DNA from: Methylophaga sp.
GTDB lineage: Bacteria; Pseudomonadota; Gammaproteobacteria; Nitrosococcales; Methylophagaceae
Assembly: GCF_009711715.1 (NCBI RefSeq)
Contig: NZ_VENF01000007.1
Span: forward strand, 62,001-126,000
Reading direction: 5' to 3'
Length of the DNA: 64,000 nucleotides
A program made the position numbers and the translations under genes. Under the pieces are notes generated by a model that was not told where the DNA came from, ran no database searches, and saw only the letters and a list, made by a program, of their open reading frames with translations. Shown piece by piece: positions 18,367 through 27,248 of the stretch. Every line of letters begins with the position of its first letter. The first letter of the stretch is position 1.

Positions 18367-18514
18367 GGTTTTCCTCCATCACATCTGAATGACAGTTACT
18401 GGTAAATCCAGTGCTCTATAGATTGAATATAGGACGAAAAACCTTATTTAAAATAGGTCATTTGCCGTTTGGCTATGGCAAATAACCTATAGCCAAGCGA
18501 TTGCTGCATGGCGA

Positions 18515-19579
18515 TTAGCCTTCGCTCATCAGCCGGCGGAGATCAATGATGCCCGCATTGGCACGCGAAATATAGGACGCCATAACCAGCGAATGATTCG
18601 CAAACAGCCCGAAGCCGCTACCGTTAAGAATGACCGGACTCCAGACCGTTTTTTGGGTGGCTTCGAGTTCACGGATAATCTGACGCAGGCTGACCAGGGC
18701 GTTTTTCTTTCTGAGAATATCGGCAAAGTCATGCTCAGCCGCCTTTAGCAGATGGATTAGGGCATAAGCGGCGCCGCGCGCCTCAAAAAACACATCATCA
18801 ATCTCATACCAGGACGTTTTGGTCACGACTTCACTGGCAACCGGGGTGGATTGCACAGCATCACTGTCACCCGCCAGATCGGTATTGACACGCACCTGGC
18901 CGACGCTGGCACTGAGTTGCTGCGATAGGCTGCCCAGGCGTTTTTCGACAATGGCCAGCCAGGCCGCCAGATTATCAGCGCGTGCGAAAAACTGTGCTTC
19001 ATCATTGCCGGTATTGCTCAGGCGGGCCCGGTAGGATTGCAAAGCTTTTATAGCGGCACGGTATTCGCGTTCACTGGGTGGAAATAACCAGGAGTCGGAG
19101 TTGAAATTGAACTGTGGTTCAGCTTCAGCGAGATCCGGATCCTCACGCGACTGCGACTGGCTGCGGCTGATGTCGTTACGCAGCGCGCGGGTAAAATCCC
19201 GTATTTGCACCAACACGCCGAACTCCCAGTTGGGAATATTGTCCATCCACACGGATGGCGGCATGACATCGTTTGAAAGGTAGCCCCCCGGTTTGTCCAG
19301 CAGGGTCTGGGCCAGTTCAATAGTGGTCTCGGTCGAGGTATACCCGATCACCATGGCCTGTTGTTCCAGCTTGGCTGTCTGGCGGGCATGCTCAACCGGG
19401 TTGAACGGCGCAGGTGTCATGTTCCACCACAACATCAGTAGCAGCATAATCACAGCGATGGTGCCGATAACGACACCGCCAGCTTTGAAAATTTGTCTGC
19501 GGGTCGTGGTGTCGGCAAAGCTGTCGCTGACAGTCCAGCCTAAATCACGAAATTTTTGGATGAAGCTTTTCAGGGCCAT
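18515..19579 (-). CDS. DUF2333 family membrane-anchored protein
   Basis: This 354-residue protein has one membrane anchor near the N-terminus (about residues 34-52, VIGTIAVIMLLLMLWW) and a large, mostly helical periplasmic domain. The GGYLSNDVMPPSVWMDNIPNW block and the FARADNLAAWL stretch match the DUF2333 family, which has no known function. It is divergent from the ABC operon and has no close partner. Confidence 0.85.
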   Translation of the reverse strand: MALKSFIQKFRDLGWTVSDSFADTTTRRQIFKAGGVVIGTIAVIMLLLMLWWNMTPAPFNPVEHARQTAKLEQQAMVIGYTSTETTIELAQTLLDKPGGYLSNDVMPPSVWMDNIPNWEFGVLVQIRDFTRALRNDISRSQSQSREDPDLAEAEPQFNFNSDSWLFPPSEREYRAAIKALQSYRARLSNTGNDEAQFFARADNLAAWLAIVEKRLGSLSQQLSASVGQVRVNTDLAGDSDAVQSTPVASEVVTKTSWYEIDDVFFEARGAAYALIHLLKAAEHDFADILRKKNALVSLRQIIRELEATQKTVWSPVILNGSGFGLFANHSLVMASYISRANAGIIDLRRLMSEG

Positions 19580-19737
19580 GGCAAACTCTTTGTTGATGTG
19601 GTCAGGATCAGCTTATGCGTTAACACTGGCTAAAACAATGGGGTCTTTCGGGCCGAATTCAAACTTGACTTAGGCTGACAGACACCAGAATATGTCGGGT
19701 TTGCAAAAATGTTTCAGAAGCGGGGGACGCTTTAGGT

Positions 19738-20688
19738 ATGACATTGAGAATCGAGATCGATGATCTGGCCAAATACTTTGGCGCGATTAAGGCCGTTGAT
19801 GGCGTGTCATTTTCCGTCAGCAAGGGCGAAGTTTTAGGGTTTCTGGGGCCAAACGGGGCCGGTAAATCCACCACCATGAAAATGATAACCGGATTCCTGG
19901 CACCCACCAGAGGCACTGTCAGAGTCTGTGGTTATGATGTGCTGAAAGATCCAATATCGGTGAAGGCGCATCTGGGCTATTTGCCGGAAGGGGCGCCGGC
20001 CTATGCTGATATGACCCCGGACAGTTTTCTGCACTTTATCGCCGAAATCCGCGGTATCAAGGGCGCAGACAGGAAACGTGCCGTTGCTTCAGCGGCAGAG
20101 CGTGCCCGGATTACCAACGTCATGTTCCAGCCGATTGAGACCTTATCGAAAGGCTACAAGCGCCGTGTCGGTCTGGCCCAATCCATTCTGCATAATCCCC
20201 CGGTGCTGATTCTTGATGAACCGACCGATGGTCTGGATCCGAACCAGAAACACGAAGTCCGCACCCTCATCAACGAAATGGCTGAAGACAAGGCCATTAT
20301 CATATCGACTCACATCCTTGAAGAAGTGCACGCCTTGTGTACCCGGAATGTCGTCATTGCCAACGGCAAGATTCGTTTTGACGGTACACCGCAGGAACTG
20401 GAATCCAGATCCCGTTACTACAATGCGGTCTGCGTCAATGTGGCCAATATCGAGCAACAGGCGTTTGAAACCTTCCTCAGTTCATTGGACTTTGTCGCCA
20501 ATGTGGAACAACTGAGCGGTAGTGATGGATTCCGAGTTTATCCGACAGAAGGCCGTCAGATTACAGCCGAGCTATCGGAGCGCATTCGCAGCAACGGTTG
20601 GGATATCGATGCACTGCATGCCGAACACGGCCGTCTTGATGAGGTTTTCCGGAGTATTACCCTGCCTAACGCGGAGTCAAGCAAATAA
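19738..20688 (+). CDS. ABC transporter ATPase (GldA-like)
   Basis: This 316-residue ATPase has Walker A GPNGAGKS at about residues 36-43, the signature LSKGYKRRVGLAQ and Walker B VLILDEPTDGLDP. The extended C-terminus (about residues 225-316) is usual in GldA/ABC-2 export ATPases. It is the first of four co-directional genes; its stop overlaps the permease ATG by one base. The cluster matches the 'Gld-like' ABC system of many non-gliding proteobacteria, whose substrate is unknown. Confidence 0.9.
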   Translation: MTLRIEIDDLAKYFGAIKAVDGVSFSVSKGEVLGFLGPNGAGKSTTMKMITGFLAPTRGTVRVCGYDVLKDPISVKAHLGYLPEGAPAYADMTPDSFLHFIAEIRGIKGADRKRAVASAAERARITNVMFQPIETLSKGYKRRVGLAQSILHNPPVLILDEPTDGLDPNQKHEVRTLINEMAEDKAIIISTHILEEVHALCTRNVVIANGKIRFDGTPQELESRSRYYNAVCVNVANIEQQAFETFLSSLDFVANVEQLSGSDGFRVYPTEGRQITAELSERIRSNGWDIDALHAEHGRLDEVFRSITLPNAESSK

Positions 20689-21428
20689 TGAAGATGCAAA
20701 ATATCTGGTTCATTATGAAGCGTGAGTTCAACGGCTACTTCGCGACGCCGGTGGCTTACGTTTTTATTATTATTTTCCTGTTGCTGACCGGTTTCTCGAC
20801 CTTCTACGTCGGTAACTTTTTCGAACGCGGCGAAGCCGATCTGTATCCCTTTTTCTCACTGCATCCCTGGCTTTATATCCTGCTGATACCGGCGATTTCT
20901 ATGCGTCTGTGGGCCGAGGAGCGCAAGAGTGGCTCGATCGAACTGCTGATGACACTGCCGGTGTCGGTGTTTGAAGCGGTGCTGGGTAAGTTCTTCGCAG
21001 CCTGGGCTTTTACCGGACTGGCATTGCTGCTTAATTTTCCGTTGTGGATTACGGTGAATTACCTGGGTAACCCGGATAACGGCGTTATCCTCGCCAGCTT
21101 CCTTGGCAGTCTTTTAATGGCCGGTGGTTTTCTGGCGATTGGCTCCTGCATCTCTGCGATTACCAAAAACCAGGTGATTGCTTTTGTTATCAGCCTGGTT
21201 ATCAGCCTGATATTCGTACTCGCCGGTTTCGGTATCGTTATCGACTTCTTTGCCGGCTGGGCACCGCAAACGCTGGTGGATGTCATCAGTTCGTTCAGTT
21301 TCCTGACGCATTTTGATGCTATCAGTAAGGGAGTCATAGACTTGCGCGACATGCTCTATTTCATCTCTTTGATTGCCATCTGGCTGTTCGCCAATGCGCT
21401 GATTGTGAATGCGCGTAAGGCCGACTAG
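20688..21428 (+). CDS. ABC-2 type permease (GldF-like)
   Basis: This 246-residue membrane protein has six helices. RREFNGYFATPVAYVFI-type N-terminal sequence (here KREFNGYFATPVAYVF) and LWAEERKSGSIELLMTLPVS are hallmarks of ABC-2 permeases of the GldF/NosY type. It is translationally coupled to the ATPase and 14 bases before the GldG-like gene. Confidence 0.88.
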   Translation: MKMQNIWFIMKREFNGYFATPVAYVFIIIFLLLTGFSTFYVGNFFERGEADLYPFFSLHPWLYILLIPAISMRLWAEERKSGSIELLMTLPVSVFEAVLGKFFAAWAFTGLALLLNFPLWITVNYLGNPDNGVILASFLGSLLMAGGFLAIGSCISAITKNQVIAFVISLVISLIFVLAGFGIVIDFFAGWAPQTLVDVISSFSFLTHFDAISKGVIDLRDMLYFISLIAIWLFANALIVNARKAD

Positions 21429-21442
21429 GAGAGAAAACGACG

Positions 21443-23356
21443 ATGAATAAACAACTCTTATCAACCACCGGTCTGCTTCTGGCCATTATTCTTTTCATTG
21501 CCTTCAACATCGTAGTGAACGGCAATTTCAAATCTGCCCGCGTGGATTTGACTGAAGATAATCTCTATACCCTGTCGGAAGGTTCACTCAATGTGCTGGA
21601 ATCGATTGAGGAACCAGTGACACTGCGCTTCTACTACACTGACAAGACAGCCCAGGCGCTGCCCAGTCTCAAAGCTTATGCGCAGCGGGTACAGGAACTG
21701 TTGCAGGAATATCAGCGTGCCTCCAACGGCATGATTCGCCTCTATGTCATGAATCCGCAGCCGTTTTCTGATGAAGAGCAGCGTGCCAAGCAATATGGGC
21801 TGCAATCGGTTCCGATCGAAGGTGAGCCGGATCCGCTCTATTTCGGCCTGGCCGGCACCAATCTGCTGGACGGGATGGAGACCATTCCTTTCTTCCAGCC
21901 TGAAAAAGAAGACACGCTGGAATACGACCTGACCAAGCTGATCTACAAACTCTCCAATCAGGACCGTAAAACGGTCGGTGTGATCAGTTCACTGCAGGTC
22001 GACGGTGAGCAGTACGACCCGATGAAAGGCGAGGTGGCGTCTCCCGATGGTGCCAAACCCTGGGCAATGATGAACGAGCTGCGTGAAATGTTTAATGTCA
22101 CCATGCTGCCCAAGGATATCCGCCGTATCCCGTCCAGCATTGATGTGCTGGTGGTAGTTCATCCAAAAGACTTTGAAGACACCACGCTTTACGCGATTGA
22201 TCAGTATGTGCTGGCGGGCGGCAAGCTGGTGAGCTATGTCGATCCCTATGCCGAACTGGATGAACCGGAAAAAGATCCGGATAACCCGATGGCAGCGATG
22301 CTGGCTTCACGCAGCTCCAACATGGATGAGCTGTTTAAGGCCTGGGGCATTGAGCGTGCCAGTGCTGACGTGGTAGCTGACCGCAAAACAGCGACCAAGG
22401 TCGACTTCGGTGCCAGAACCGACCATCAGCCGATTGACTATGTATTGTGGCAATCGCTTGATGAAAACAATTTCAATACCGATAAGCGCATTACTTCAGC
22501 ACTGAACCGTATCAATGTGGCGACGCCGGGTTATTTCAAGATCCTGGATGACAAGTCCACTGAGGTGACCACACTGGTCTCTTCCAGTGATGAAGCCATG
22601 CTGGTCGACAAGCGCGTGGTTCAGTTCCGCAATGATCCGGTGGCGTTGCTCACCAAATATCAGCCCGGTACTTTGAGCTATCCTTACGCGGTCAGGGTTA
22701 ATGGCGAGGTTAAGACCGCCTTCCCGGACGGTGCCAAGAGCAAAACCGGTGAAATCAAGAAAATGCCGGGTCATCTCGACACTGCCAAACAGGGCATTGA
22801 TGTCATCGCGGTGGCGGATGTCGACATGCTGGATGACCGCTTCTGGGTACAGACTCAGGACTTTTATGGTGAGCAGCTGGCTTTCACCACCTCGAATAAT
22901 ATTGATTTCCTGATCAACAGTATTGAGGACTTGACCGGTAGCGAAGGGCTGATCAGTGTCCGTTCACGGGCTGGCTTTACCCGGCCTTTCCACAAAGTCA
23001 TTGCGTTGCAGCGTGAGGCTGAGAAACGTTTCCGTACCAAGGAGCGTGAGCTGCAGAACAAGCTGAAAGAAACCCAGCAGCGCATTGCCCGTATGCAGGT
23101 GCAGCGCAGTGGCAGTGGTGAACAGATCCTGACGCCGGAACAGCAGAAAGAAATTGCCGAATTCCGTCTGACTGCGAACAAGACCGAGCAGCAACTGCGT
23201 CAGGTTCAGTCCAACCTGCGTAAGGATATCGACCAGCTGGACACGCAACTGAAGTTTTTCAACATCGGCCTGGTACCTATTCTGGTGGCCTTGCTTGCCG
23301 TGTTCACAGGGTGGATGCGAATCCGCAAACGTAACAAGGCTCGTAGCCAGCAGTAA
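21443..23356 (+). CDS. GldG-like ABC transporter auxiliary protein
   Basis: This 637-residue protein has a membrane helix at each end (residues about 7-25 and 610-627) and a large periplasmic domain. The beginning RVDLTEDNLYTLSEGSLNVL is the family signature (DUF/PF09822, 'ABC-type uncharacterized'). A long heptad-rich coiled coil lies at about residues 525-605 before the last helix. Together with ATPase and permease it makes the three-part GldAFG-like complex. The substrate is unknown. Confidence 0.85.
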   Translation: MNKQLLSTTGLLLAIILFIAFNIVVNGNFKSARVDLTEDNLYTLSEGSLNVLESIEEPVTLRFYYTDKTAQALPSLKAYAQRVQELLQEYQRASNGMIRLYVMNPQPFSDEEQRAKQYGLQSVPIEGEPDPLYFGLAGTNLLDGMETIPFFQPEKEDTLEYDLTKLIYKLSNQDRKTVGVISSLQVDGEQYDPMKGEVASPDGAKPWAMMNELREMFNVTMLPKDIRRIPSSIDVLVVVHPKDFEDTTLYAIDQYVLAGGKLVSYVDPYAELDEPEKDPDNPMAAMLASRSSNMDELFKAWGIERASADVVADRKTATKVDFGARTDHQPIDYVLWQSLDENNFNTDKRITSALNRINVATPGYFKILDDKSTEVTTLVSSSDEAMLVDKRVVQFRNDPVALLTKYQPGTLSYPYAVRVNGEVKTAFPDGAKSKTGEIKKMPGHLDTAKQGIDVIAVADVDMLDDRFWVQTQDFYGEQLAFTTSNNIDFLINSIEDLTGSEGLISVRSRAGFTRPFHKVIALQREAEKRFRTKERELQNKLKETQQRIARMQVQRSGSGEQILTPEQQKEIAEFRLTANKTEQQLRQVQSNLRKDIDQLDTQLKFFNIGLVPILVALLAVFTGWMRIRKRNKARSQQ

Positions 23357-23397
23357 GGGTTGAACCTGTTAAGTCGATAGCACAAATTAGGTTGAAA

Positions 23398-24531
23398 ATG
23401 ATGATAAAAAAACGCAATAGTCTGACTGTCCTGTTCATCATCACCGTGTTGATGGTGCTGCTGATGCTGGTCACCATCTACCGGGCGGAAGACAATAAAG
23501 ATGAGTACGGACTGCTGTTTCCTGACTTGTTCGAACAGCTCAGTGATGTTGATCACATTCGTTTTGCCAGTGGTGAGGGTAATTTCACACTGCAGCGCGA
23601 GGATGAGGACTGGTACTTGCCCGAGTACTACAATTACCCGGCCAACTTCGATGAAGTGAAACGGATGCTGATCGATCTGTCTGAAGCCAGGATCCTCGAA
23701 CGCAAAACCAGTGATCCGGAAAAATACGCTGTGCTGGGTGTCGAGGGCCCTAATCCGGAAGTGCCCGGCGGTGAGTCGCTCAAAATCAGCCTGCTGGATG
23801 GTGAAGAATCTGTTGCCGGTCTGATTCTGGGGGAACAGCGGGAAGTCACGATGGCTGCCGGCCCCAAACAGTTTTATGTTCGCCGTGCCGGTGAACAAGA
23901 AAGCTGGCTGGCTGAGGGCTATCTGCAGATTAACCCGGTGATGCTCAACTGGATTCAGAGTGAAATTATCAATCTCGCCCGTGAGCGTATAGCCCGCGTC
24001 GAGATCACTCAGCCCAACGGCAATTCTGCGGTACTGGTCAATTTGGGTAAAAAAGACAAATTCGGTACACCCCAGTCGGGTGACAAGACTGTCTTCAAAT
24101 ATCCGCAGCTGGGCTACGATATCGCCGGTTCACTGCACCAGATGCGTCTGGAAGATGTGAAACCGGTGACTGAGTTCGACCGTGGTGATGCCGATGTCGT
24201 CACGGCGGAATTTACCACCTTTGATGGTCTGGTGGTGACCGCCAAAACCTCGTTTGTAGACGGCTTTTATTTCACCACTTTAAGCGCAGCCTTTGACCCC
24301 GCTGCGATTCAACCGGCACCGAAAGACATTCAGGAACTGGATGTGACCAAAAAACCGGATGAAGTGCGGGCTGAAGTCGAGGCCTTGAATAAACGCCTGG
24401 CACCCTGGGTATATCGGGTCAGTGGTTTTGTCGGCACCAACCTGATGCGCGCCAAGGACGATATCGTGACTGAGCGTTCTCAGGTAATTCCGATGCCACC
24501 TGATATGAGCGGCTTTGGACCGAATCAGTAA
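23398..24531 (+). CDS. DUF4340 domain protein of the Gld-like ABC operon
   Basis: The protein is 377 residues from the ATG at 23398 (TTAGG lies upstream; a second ATG follows directly and an in-frame TTG lies at 23392). One membrane anchor (about residues 10-25) precedes a periplasmic domain with GEGNFTLQREDEDWYLPEYYN and RKTSDPEKYAVLGVE, the DUF4340 pattern. DUF4340 proteins nearly always follow GldG-like proteins. The acidic, repeated beta-rich modules suggest a periplasmic partner. It is the last gene before a terminator. Confidence 0.82.
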   Translation: MMIKKRNSLTVLFIITVLMVLLMLVTIYRAEDNKDEYGLLFPDLFEQLSDVDHIRFASGEGNFTLQREDEDWYLPEYYNYPANFDEVKRMLIDLSEARILERKTSDPEKYAVLGVEGPNPEVPGGESLKISLLDGEESVAGLILGEQREVTMAAGPKQFYVRRAGEQESWLAEGYLQINPVMLNWIQSEIINLARERIARVEITQPNGNSAVLVNLGKKDKFGTPQSGDKTVFKYPQLGYDIAGSLHQMRLEDVKPVTEFDRGDADVVTAEFTTFDGLVVTAKTSFVDGFYFTTLSAAFDPAAIQPAPKDIQELDVTKKPDEVRAEVEALNKRLAPWVYRVSGFVGTNLMRAKDDIVTERSQVIPMPPDMSGFGPNQ

Positions 24532-24553
24532 TTTTGCTGCTGATGACAAAATT

Positions 24554-24579
24554 AAGGGCTCCTGCGGGAGCCCTTTTTT
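24554..24579. terminator. Terminator between the ABC operon and cheV
   Basis: A 9-bp perfect stem AAGGGCTCC/GGAGCCCTT with a 4-base loop is followed by T6 on the plus strand. The stem is A-flanked on the other side, so it may also serve convergent cheV. Confidence 0.9.
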
Positions 24580-24581
24580 GA

Positions 24582-25502
24582 TCATTCAATCAGCGATTTA
24601 ACGGCAGTTGCCAGTTCATCGGCAGAGAACTTGGGCAGGAAGTGATCCGCGCCGACTTTCTGTACCAGCGCTTCGTTGAAATTGCCGCTCATTGAAGTAT
24701 GCAGCAGTATCTGTAAATCTTTGAGTGTCGGGTCCTTGCGGATTTCCGAAGTCAGCGTATATCCGTCCATCTCCGGCATCTCAATATCGGAGATAAGTAA
24801 TGAGATATGCTGGCTGACATCCATGCCCTGCCGGGTCCAGTTCTGCAGAATCTGAAGTGCTTCACGGCCGTTCTTGGCGATGGTTGATTCCACACCAATC
24901 TGATCCAGGGTACGTTTAATTTGGTTCCGTGCGACACTGGAATCATCTGCCACCAGAATATGCTTACGCTGTGCCGAGTTATTTTCAATCACCTCTTCGG
25001 CAATATCTGAGGAGACCTCGGTATTGATACCCATTACTTCGGCCAGCACCTGCTCGACATCAATGATCTGTATCAGTTGATCGTCAAGCCGGGTGATCGC
25101 AGTCATATAATTGTTTGTGCCTGAGGCTGCAGGTGGCGCCATCACATCAGACCAGCTGATATTGACGATGCGATCCACGGCACTGACCAGAAAGCCCTGC
25201 ACAGTACGGTTGTACTCGGTCAGAATGACAAAATTGTTCTGCGGATCCTCGACACTGCGGCGACCAATACTTTGCGATAAATCGACAATGCTGACTGTCT
25301 TGCCGCGTATGGAGGCCATCCCTTTGATAACAGGATGAGAGTTGGGCATTTTGGTGAGTGCCGGACAGGGAATAGCCTCACGCACTTTAAACACATTGAT
25401 ACCGTATAACTGCACGCCACCCAGCCGAAATAACAATAGCTCCAGTCGGTTGGTGCCAGCCAGGTTGGTGCGTTGGTCCACACCGTCAATCATACTGCTC
25501 AT
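24582..25502 (-). CDS. cheV: Chemotaxis coupling protein CheV
   Basis: CheV couples chemoreceptors to CheA and carries its own receiver. The 306-residue protein has a CheW domain (about residues 18-165, GVQLYGINVFKVREAI, IRGKTVSIVDL) followed by a receiver (about 180-306) with phosphoacceptor aspartate in LLISDIEMPEMDGY. A near-consensus sigma-28 promoter lies upstream on the minus strand. It is divergent from flgA and terminates head-on against the ABC operon. Confidence 0.93.
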   Translation of the reverse strand: MSSMIDGVDQRTNLAGTNRLELLLFRLGGVQLYGINVFKVREAIPCPALTKMPNSHPVIKGMASIRGKTVSIVDLSQSIGRRSVEDPQNNFVILTEYNRTVQGFLVSAVDRIVNISWSDVMAPPAASGTNNYMTAITRLDDQLIQIIDVEQVLAEVMGINTEVSSDIAEEVIENNSAQRKHILVADDSSVARNQIKRTLDQIGVESTIAKNGREALQILQNWTRQGMDVSQHISLLISDIEMPEMDGYTLTSEIRKDPTLKDLQILLHTSMSGNFNEALVQKVGADHFLPKFSADELATAVKSLIE

Positions 25503-25570
25503 GCATACTCCTTCACTGAGGGCCTTTCTTGTTCACATATGCTGAATCATAAATGGCCTGGATATTGAAG

Positions 25571-25597
25571 CTATCGGCGAACAAGCCACGGACTTGA
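25571..25597 (-). promoter_or_regulatory. Sigma-28 (FliA) promoter of cheV
   Basis: On the minus strand TCAAGTCC (25597-25590), an 11-base spacer and GCCGATAG (25578-25571) match the FliA consensus (TCAAGtnn/GCCGATAA) at nearly every position, at the standard spacing. It lies about 70 bases upstream of the cheV ATG. Confidence 0.88.
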
Positions 25598-25606
25598 TTA
25601 TTTTCC

Positions 25607-25622
25607 GGGCATGGTCCTTGCA
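25607..25622 (+). promoter_or_regulatory. Sigma-54 (RpoN) promoter of flgA
   Basis: GGGCATGGTCCTTGCA fits the -24/-12 consensus TGGCACG-N4-TTGCA in 10 of 12 defined positions, with the GG at 25608-25609 and GC at 25620-25621. It lies 45 bases before the flgA start. Control by a FleQ/FlrC-type activator is expected from other polar flagellates. Confidence 0.78.
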
Positions 25623-25666
25623 GATGACAAGCTATCATCTTGTTCAGGCTCCAGAGGATGCCCGCC

Positions 25667-26365
25667 ATGACATTACGTTTGATTATAATCGGTTTATGCG
25701 TCGTTTTTTTGACACATACAGCTCGGGCTGACAATTTACAGCCAATTGTGGCAATTGAGCAGGCTGCCTATGTGCATGCATTGAACGATGCCCAGCTCAG
25801 TTACAACAGTCCGCAAGTGCTGGTCGAGTCTCTGGATAACCGGCTACGGCTACAGCAGTGTGAGAAAGCATTGCAGACTTTTTCCAACTCTGCCGCTAAC
25901 ACGGTGGGGAGCCGTACAATTGGCGTGAAGTGTCCGGCTGCCACGGAATGGACCGTGTATGTGCCGGTTAAGGTCAAAGTGATGAAGCCGGTTGTGGTGG
26001 CCGCCAAACCACTGGCACCGCATACCACCTTGTCGTCAGCGGATGTGCGTATGCAGGTGATGGATATTGCCGAATTGCGACAGGGCTTTTTGGAATCCAC
26101 TGCACAGATCGAAGGTCAACAGCTGCGTTACCCTCTCCCAGTCGGTTCAGTGATCCCTTCAAGGGGCCTCAAACAGGAAAAAGTGGTGCGCCGAGGTGAG
26201 CAGATTGTCCTGGTTGCAGCGGCTGGCAGTATGGAAGTAAGAATGAATGGTACTGCACTTGAGGACGCCAGTGTCGGTGACAAAGTCAAAGTGAAAAACA
26301 GCTCGTCAGAGCGGGTGGTGGAAGGGATTGTTCATTCCCCCGGAATTGTCAAAGTGACTATGTAG
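25667..26365 (+). CDS. flgA: Flagellar P-ring assembly chaperone FlgA
   Basis: FlgA helps FlgI polymerise into the P-ring in the periplasm. The 232-residue precursor has a signal peptide (about residues 1-22, ending ARA). The C-terminal SAF-type region is visible: VVRRGEQIVLVAAAGSMEVRMNGTALEDA, GDKVKVKN and VEGIVHSPGIVKV. The ATG at 25667 has AGAGG nine bases upstream. Longer frames begin at a weak TTG (25640) or at an ATG overlapping the ribosome site. It starts the flgA-flgM-flgN group. Confidence 0.92.
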   Translation: MTLRLIIIGLCVVFLTHTARADNLQPIVAIEQAAYVHALNDAQLSYNSPQVLVESLDNRLRLQQCEKALQTFSNSAANTVGSRTIGVKCPAATEWTVYVPVKVKVMKPVVVAAKPLAPHTTLSSADVRMQVMDIAELRQGFLESTAQIEGQQLRYPLPVGSVIPSRGLKQEKVVRRGEQIVLVAAAGSMEVRMNGTALEDASVGDKVKVKNSSSERVVEGIVHSPGIVKVTM

Positions 26366-26395
26366 CGTCAAAATTCAGACAACTGAGAAAAACAC

Positions 26396-26422
26396 TCAAG
26401 TTTTTTCTAAAACGGTCGACAA
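26396..26422 (+). promoter_or_regulatory. Sigma-28 (FliA) promoter of flgM
   Basis: TCAAGTTT (26396-26403), 11 bases and GTCGACAA (26415-26422) match the FliA -35 and -10 with correct spacing. It lies 32 bases before flgM, giving the usual feedback in which FliA drives its own anti-sigma factor. Confidence 0.85.
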
Positions 26423-26453
26423 CAGAGTCAGAAAGTATTTGGAGACAGCATAA

Positions 26454-26744
26454 ATGGCTGAAATAAATAATATAAAGCCGCCATTGCAGCCGGATTTTAA
26501 TTCGACTCGTAATGTGGCTGAGAACAAGGACCTTAGCGGTTCTTCGATATCACCTGCGCAAAACCCGGTGGATAAAGTGAGCCTGAGTGACACTTTATCG
26601 CAGCTGGAGCAGAGTCTGGCTGACGTACCGGTGGTTGATACGGCCAAGGTCGAGTCCATTAAGCAGGCTATTGAAGATGGTTCCTATCAGATCGACAGTC
26701 AGGAACTGGCACGAAAAATGATTGATTTTGAGGGAGATCTATAA
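26454..26744 (+). CDS. flgM: Anti-sigma-28 factor FlgM
   Basis: FlgM holds FliA inactive until the hook-basal body is complete, then leaves through the flagellar export gate. The 96-residue protein is low in hydrophobics at the N-terminus. The C-terminal FliA-binding region runs VDKVSLSD...VESIKQAIEDGSYQID and ARKMIDFEGDL. A GGAGA ribosome site precedes the ATG. It has its own FliA promoter as well as read-through from flgA. Confidence 0.93.
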   Translation: MAEINNIKPPLQPDFNSTRNVAENKDLSGSSISPAQNPVDKVSLSDTLSQLEQSLADVPVVDTAKVESIKQAIEDGSYQIDSQELARKMIDFEGDL

Positions 26745-26759
26745 CTAAGGAACACCCTC

Positions 26760-27248
26760 ATGTCGATGAATGCGCTGCAGCAACTGACTTCAATGTTGCA
26801 ATCCGAACTCAACCATAGTGTTCAACTGGCGCAACTGCTTAAGCAGGAACGAGAGGCCCTGAAAGCGGCCGACCTGGCGCAGATTTCTGTGCTCACCCAA
26901 CAAAAACAACCTCACGTTGTGCAGCTGGAACAGCTGGGACGTCAGCGCGAACATTTGCTCAAAGCGGCAGGATTTCCCGGCGGCAAGTCCGGCCTGGAGG
27001 CATTTATTGCCAATCATCCGGAACAGGAAGCGGCACCGGTAAGGCAACTGCTGGAGCAACTGCGTGAAGCGGCCAGAATCTGCCGTGACAGTAATCAAAT
27101 TAATGGTGGTATCGTCAACGTGAACCGCCAGCATCTGGTACGGGCGCTGAGTATTCTGCGTGGCCGTGACCCGGAAACCGGCGCCTATGGACCCGGCGGT
27201 GAATACACCAGCCAGGTCGTGCGCCAGCCGCTTATCGGCCGTGTCTGA
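26760..27248 (+). CDS. flgN: Flagellar export chaperone FlgN-like
   Basis: This 162-residue cytoplasmic protein is almost entirely alpha-helical, with long amphipathic coils at about residues 5-65. The NQINGGIVNVNRQHL segment is typical of FlgN, the chaperone for hook-filament proteins FlgK and FlgL. The C-terminal end, ETGAYGPGGEY, resembles that of Pseudomonas-type FlgN. It is 15 bases after flgM. Its stop abuts the convergent hemH stop. Confidence 0.85.
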   Translation: MSMNALQQLTSMLQSELNHSVQLAQLLKQEREALKAADLAQISVLTQQKQPHVVQLEQLGRQREHLLKAAGFPGGKSGLEAFIANHPEQEAAPVRQLLEQLREAARICRDSNQINGGIVNVNRQHLVRALSILRGRDPETGAYGPGGEYTSQVVRQPLIGRV

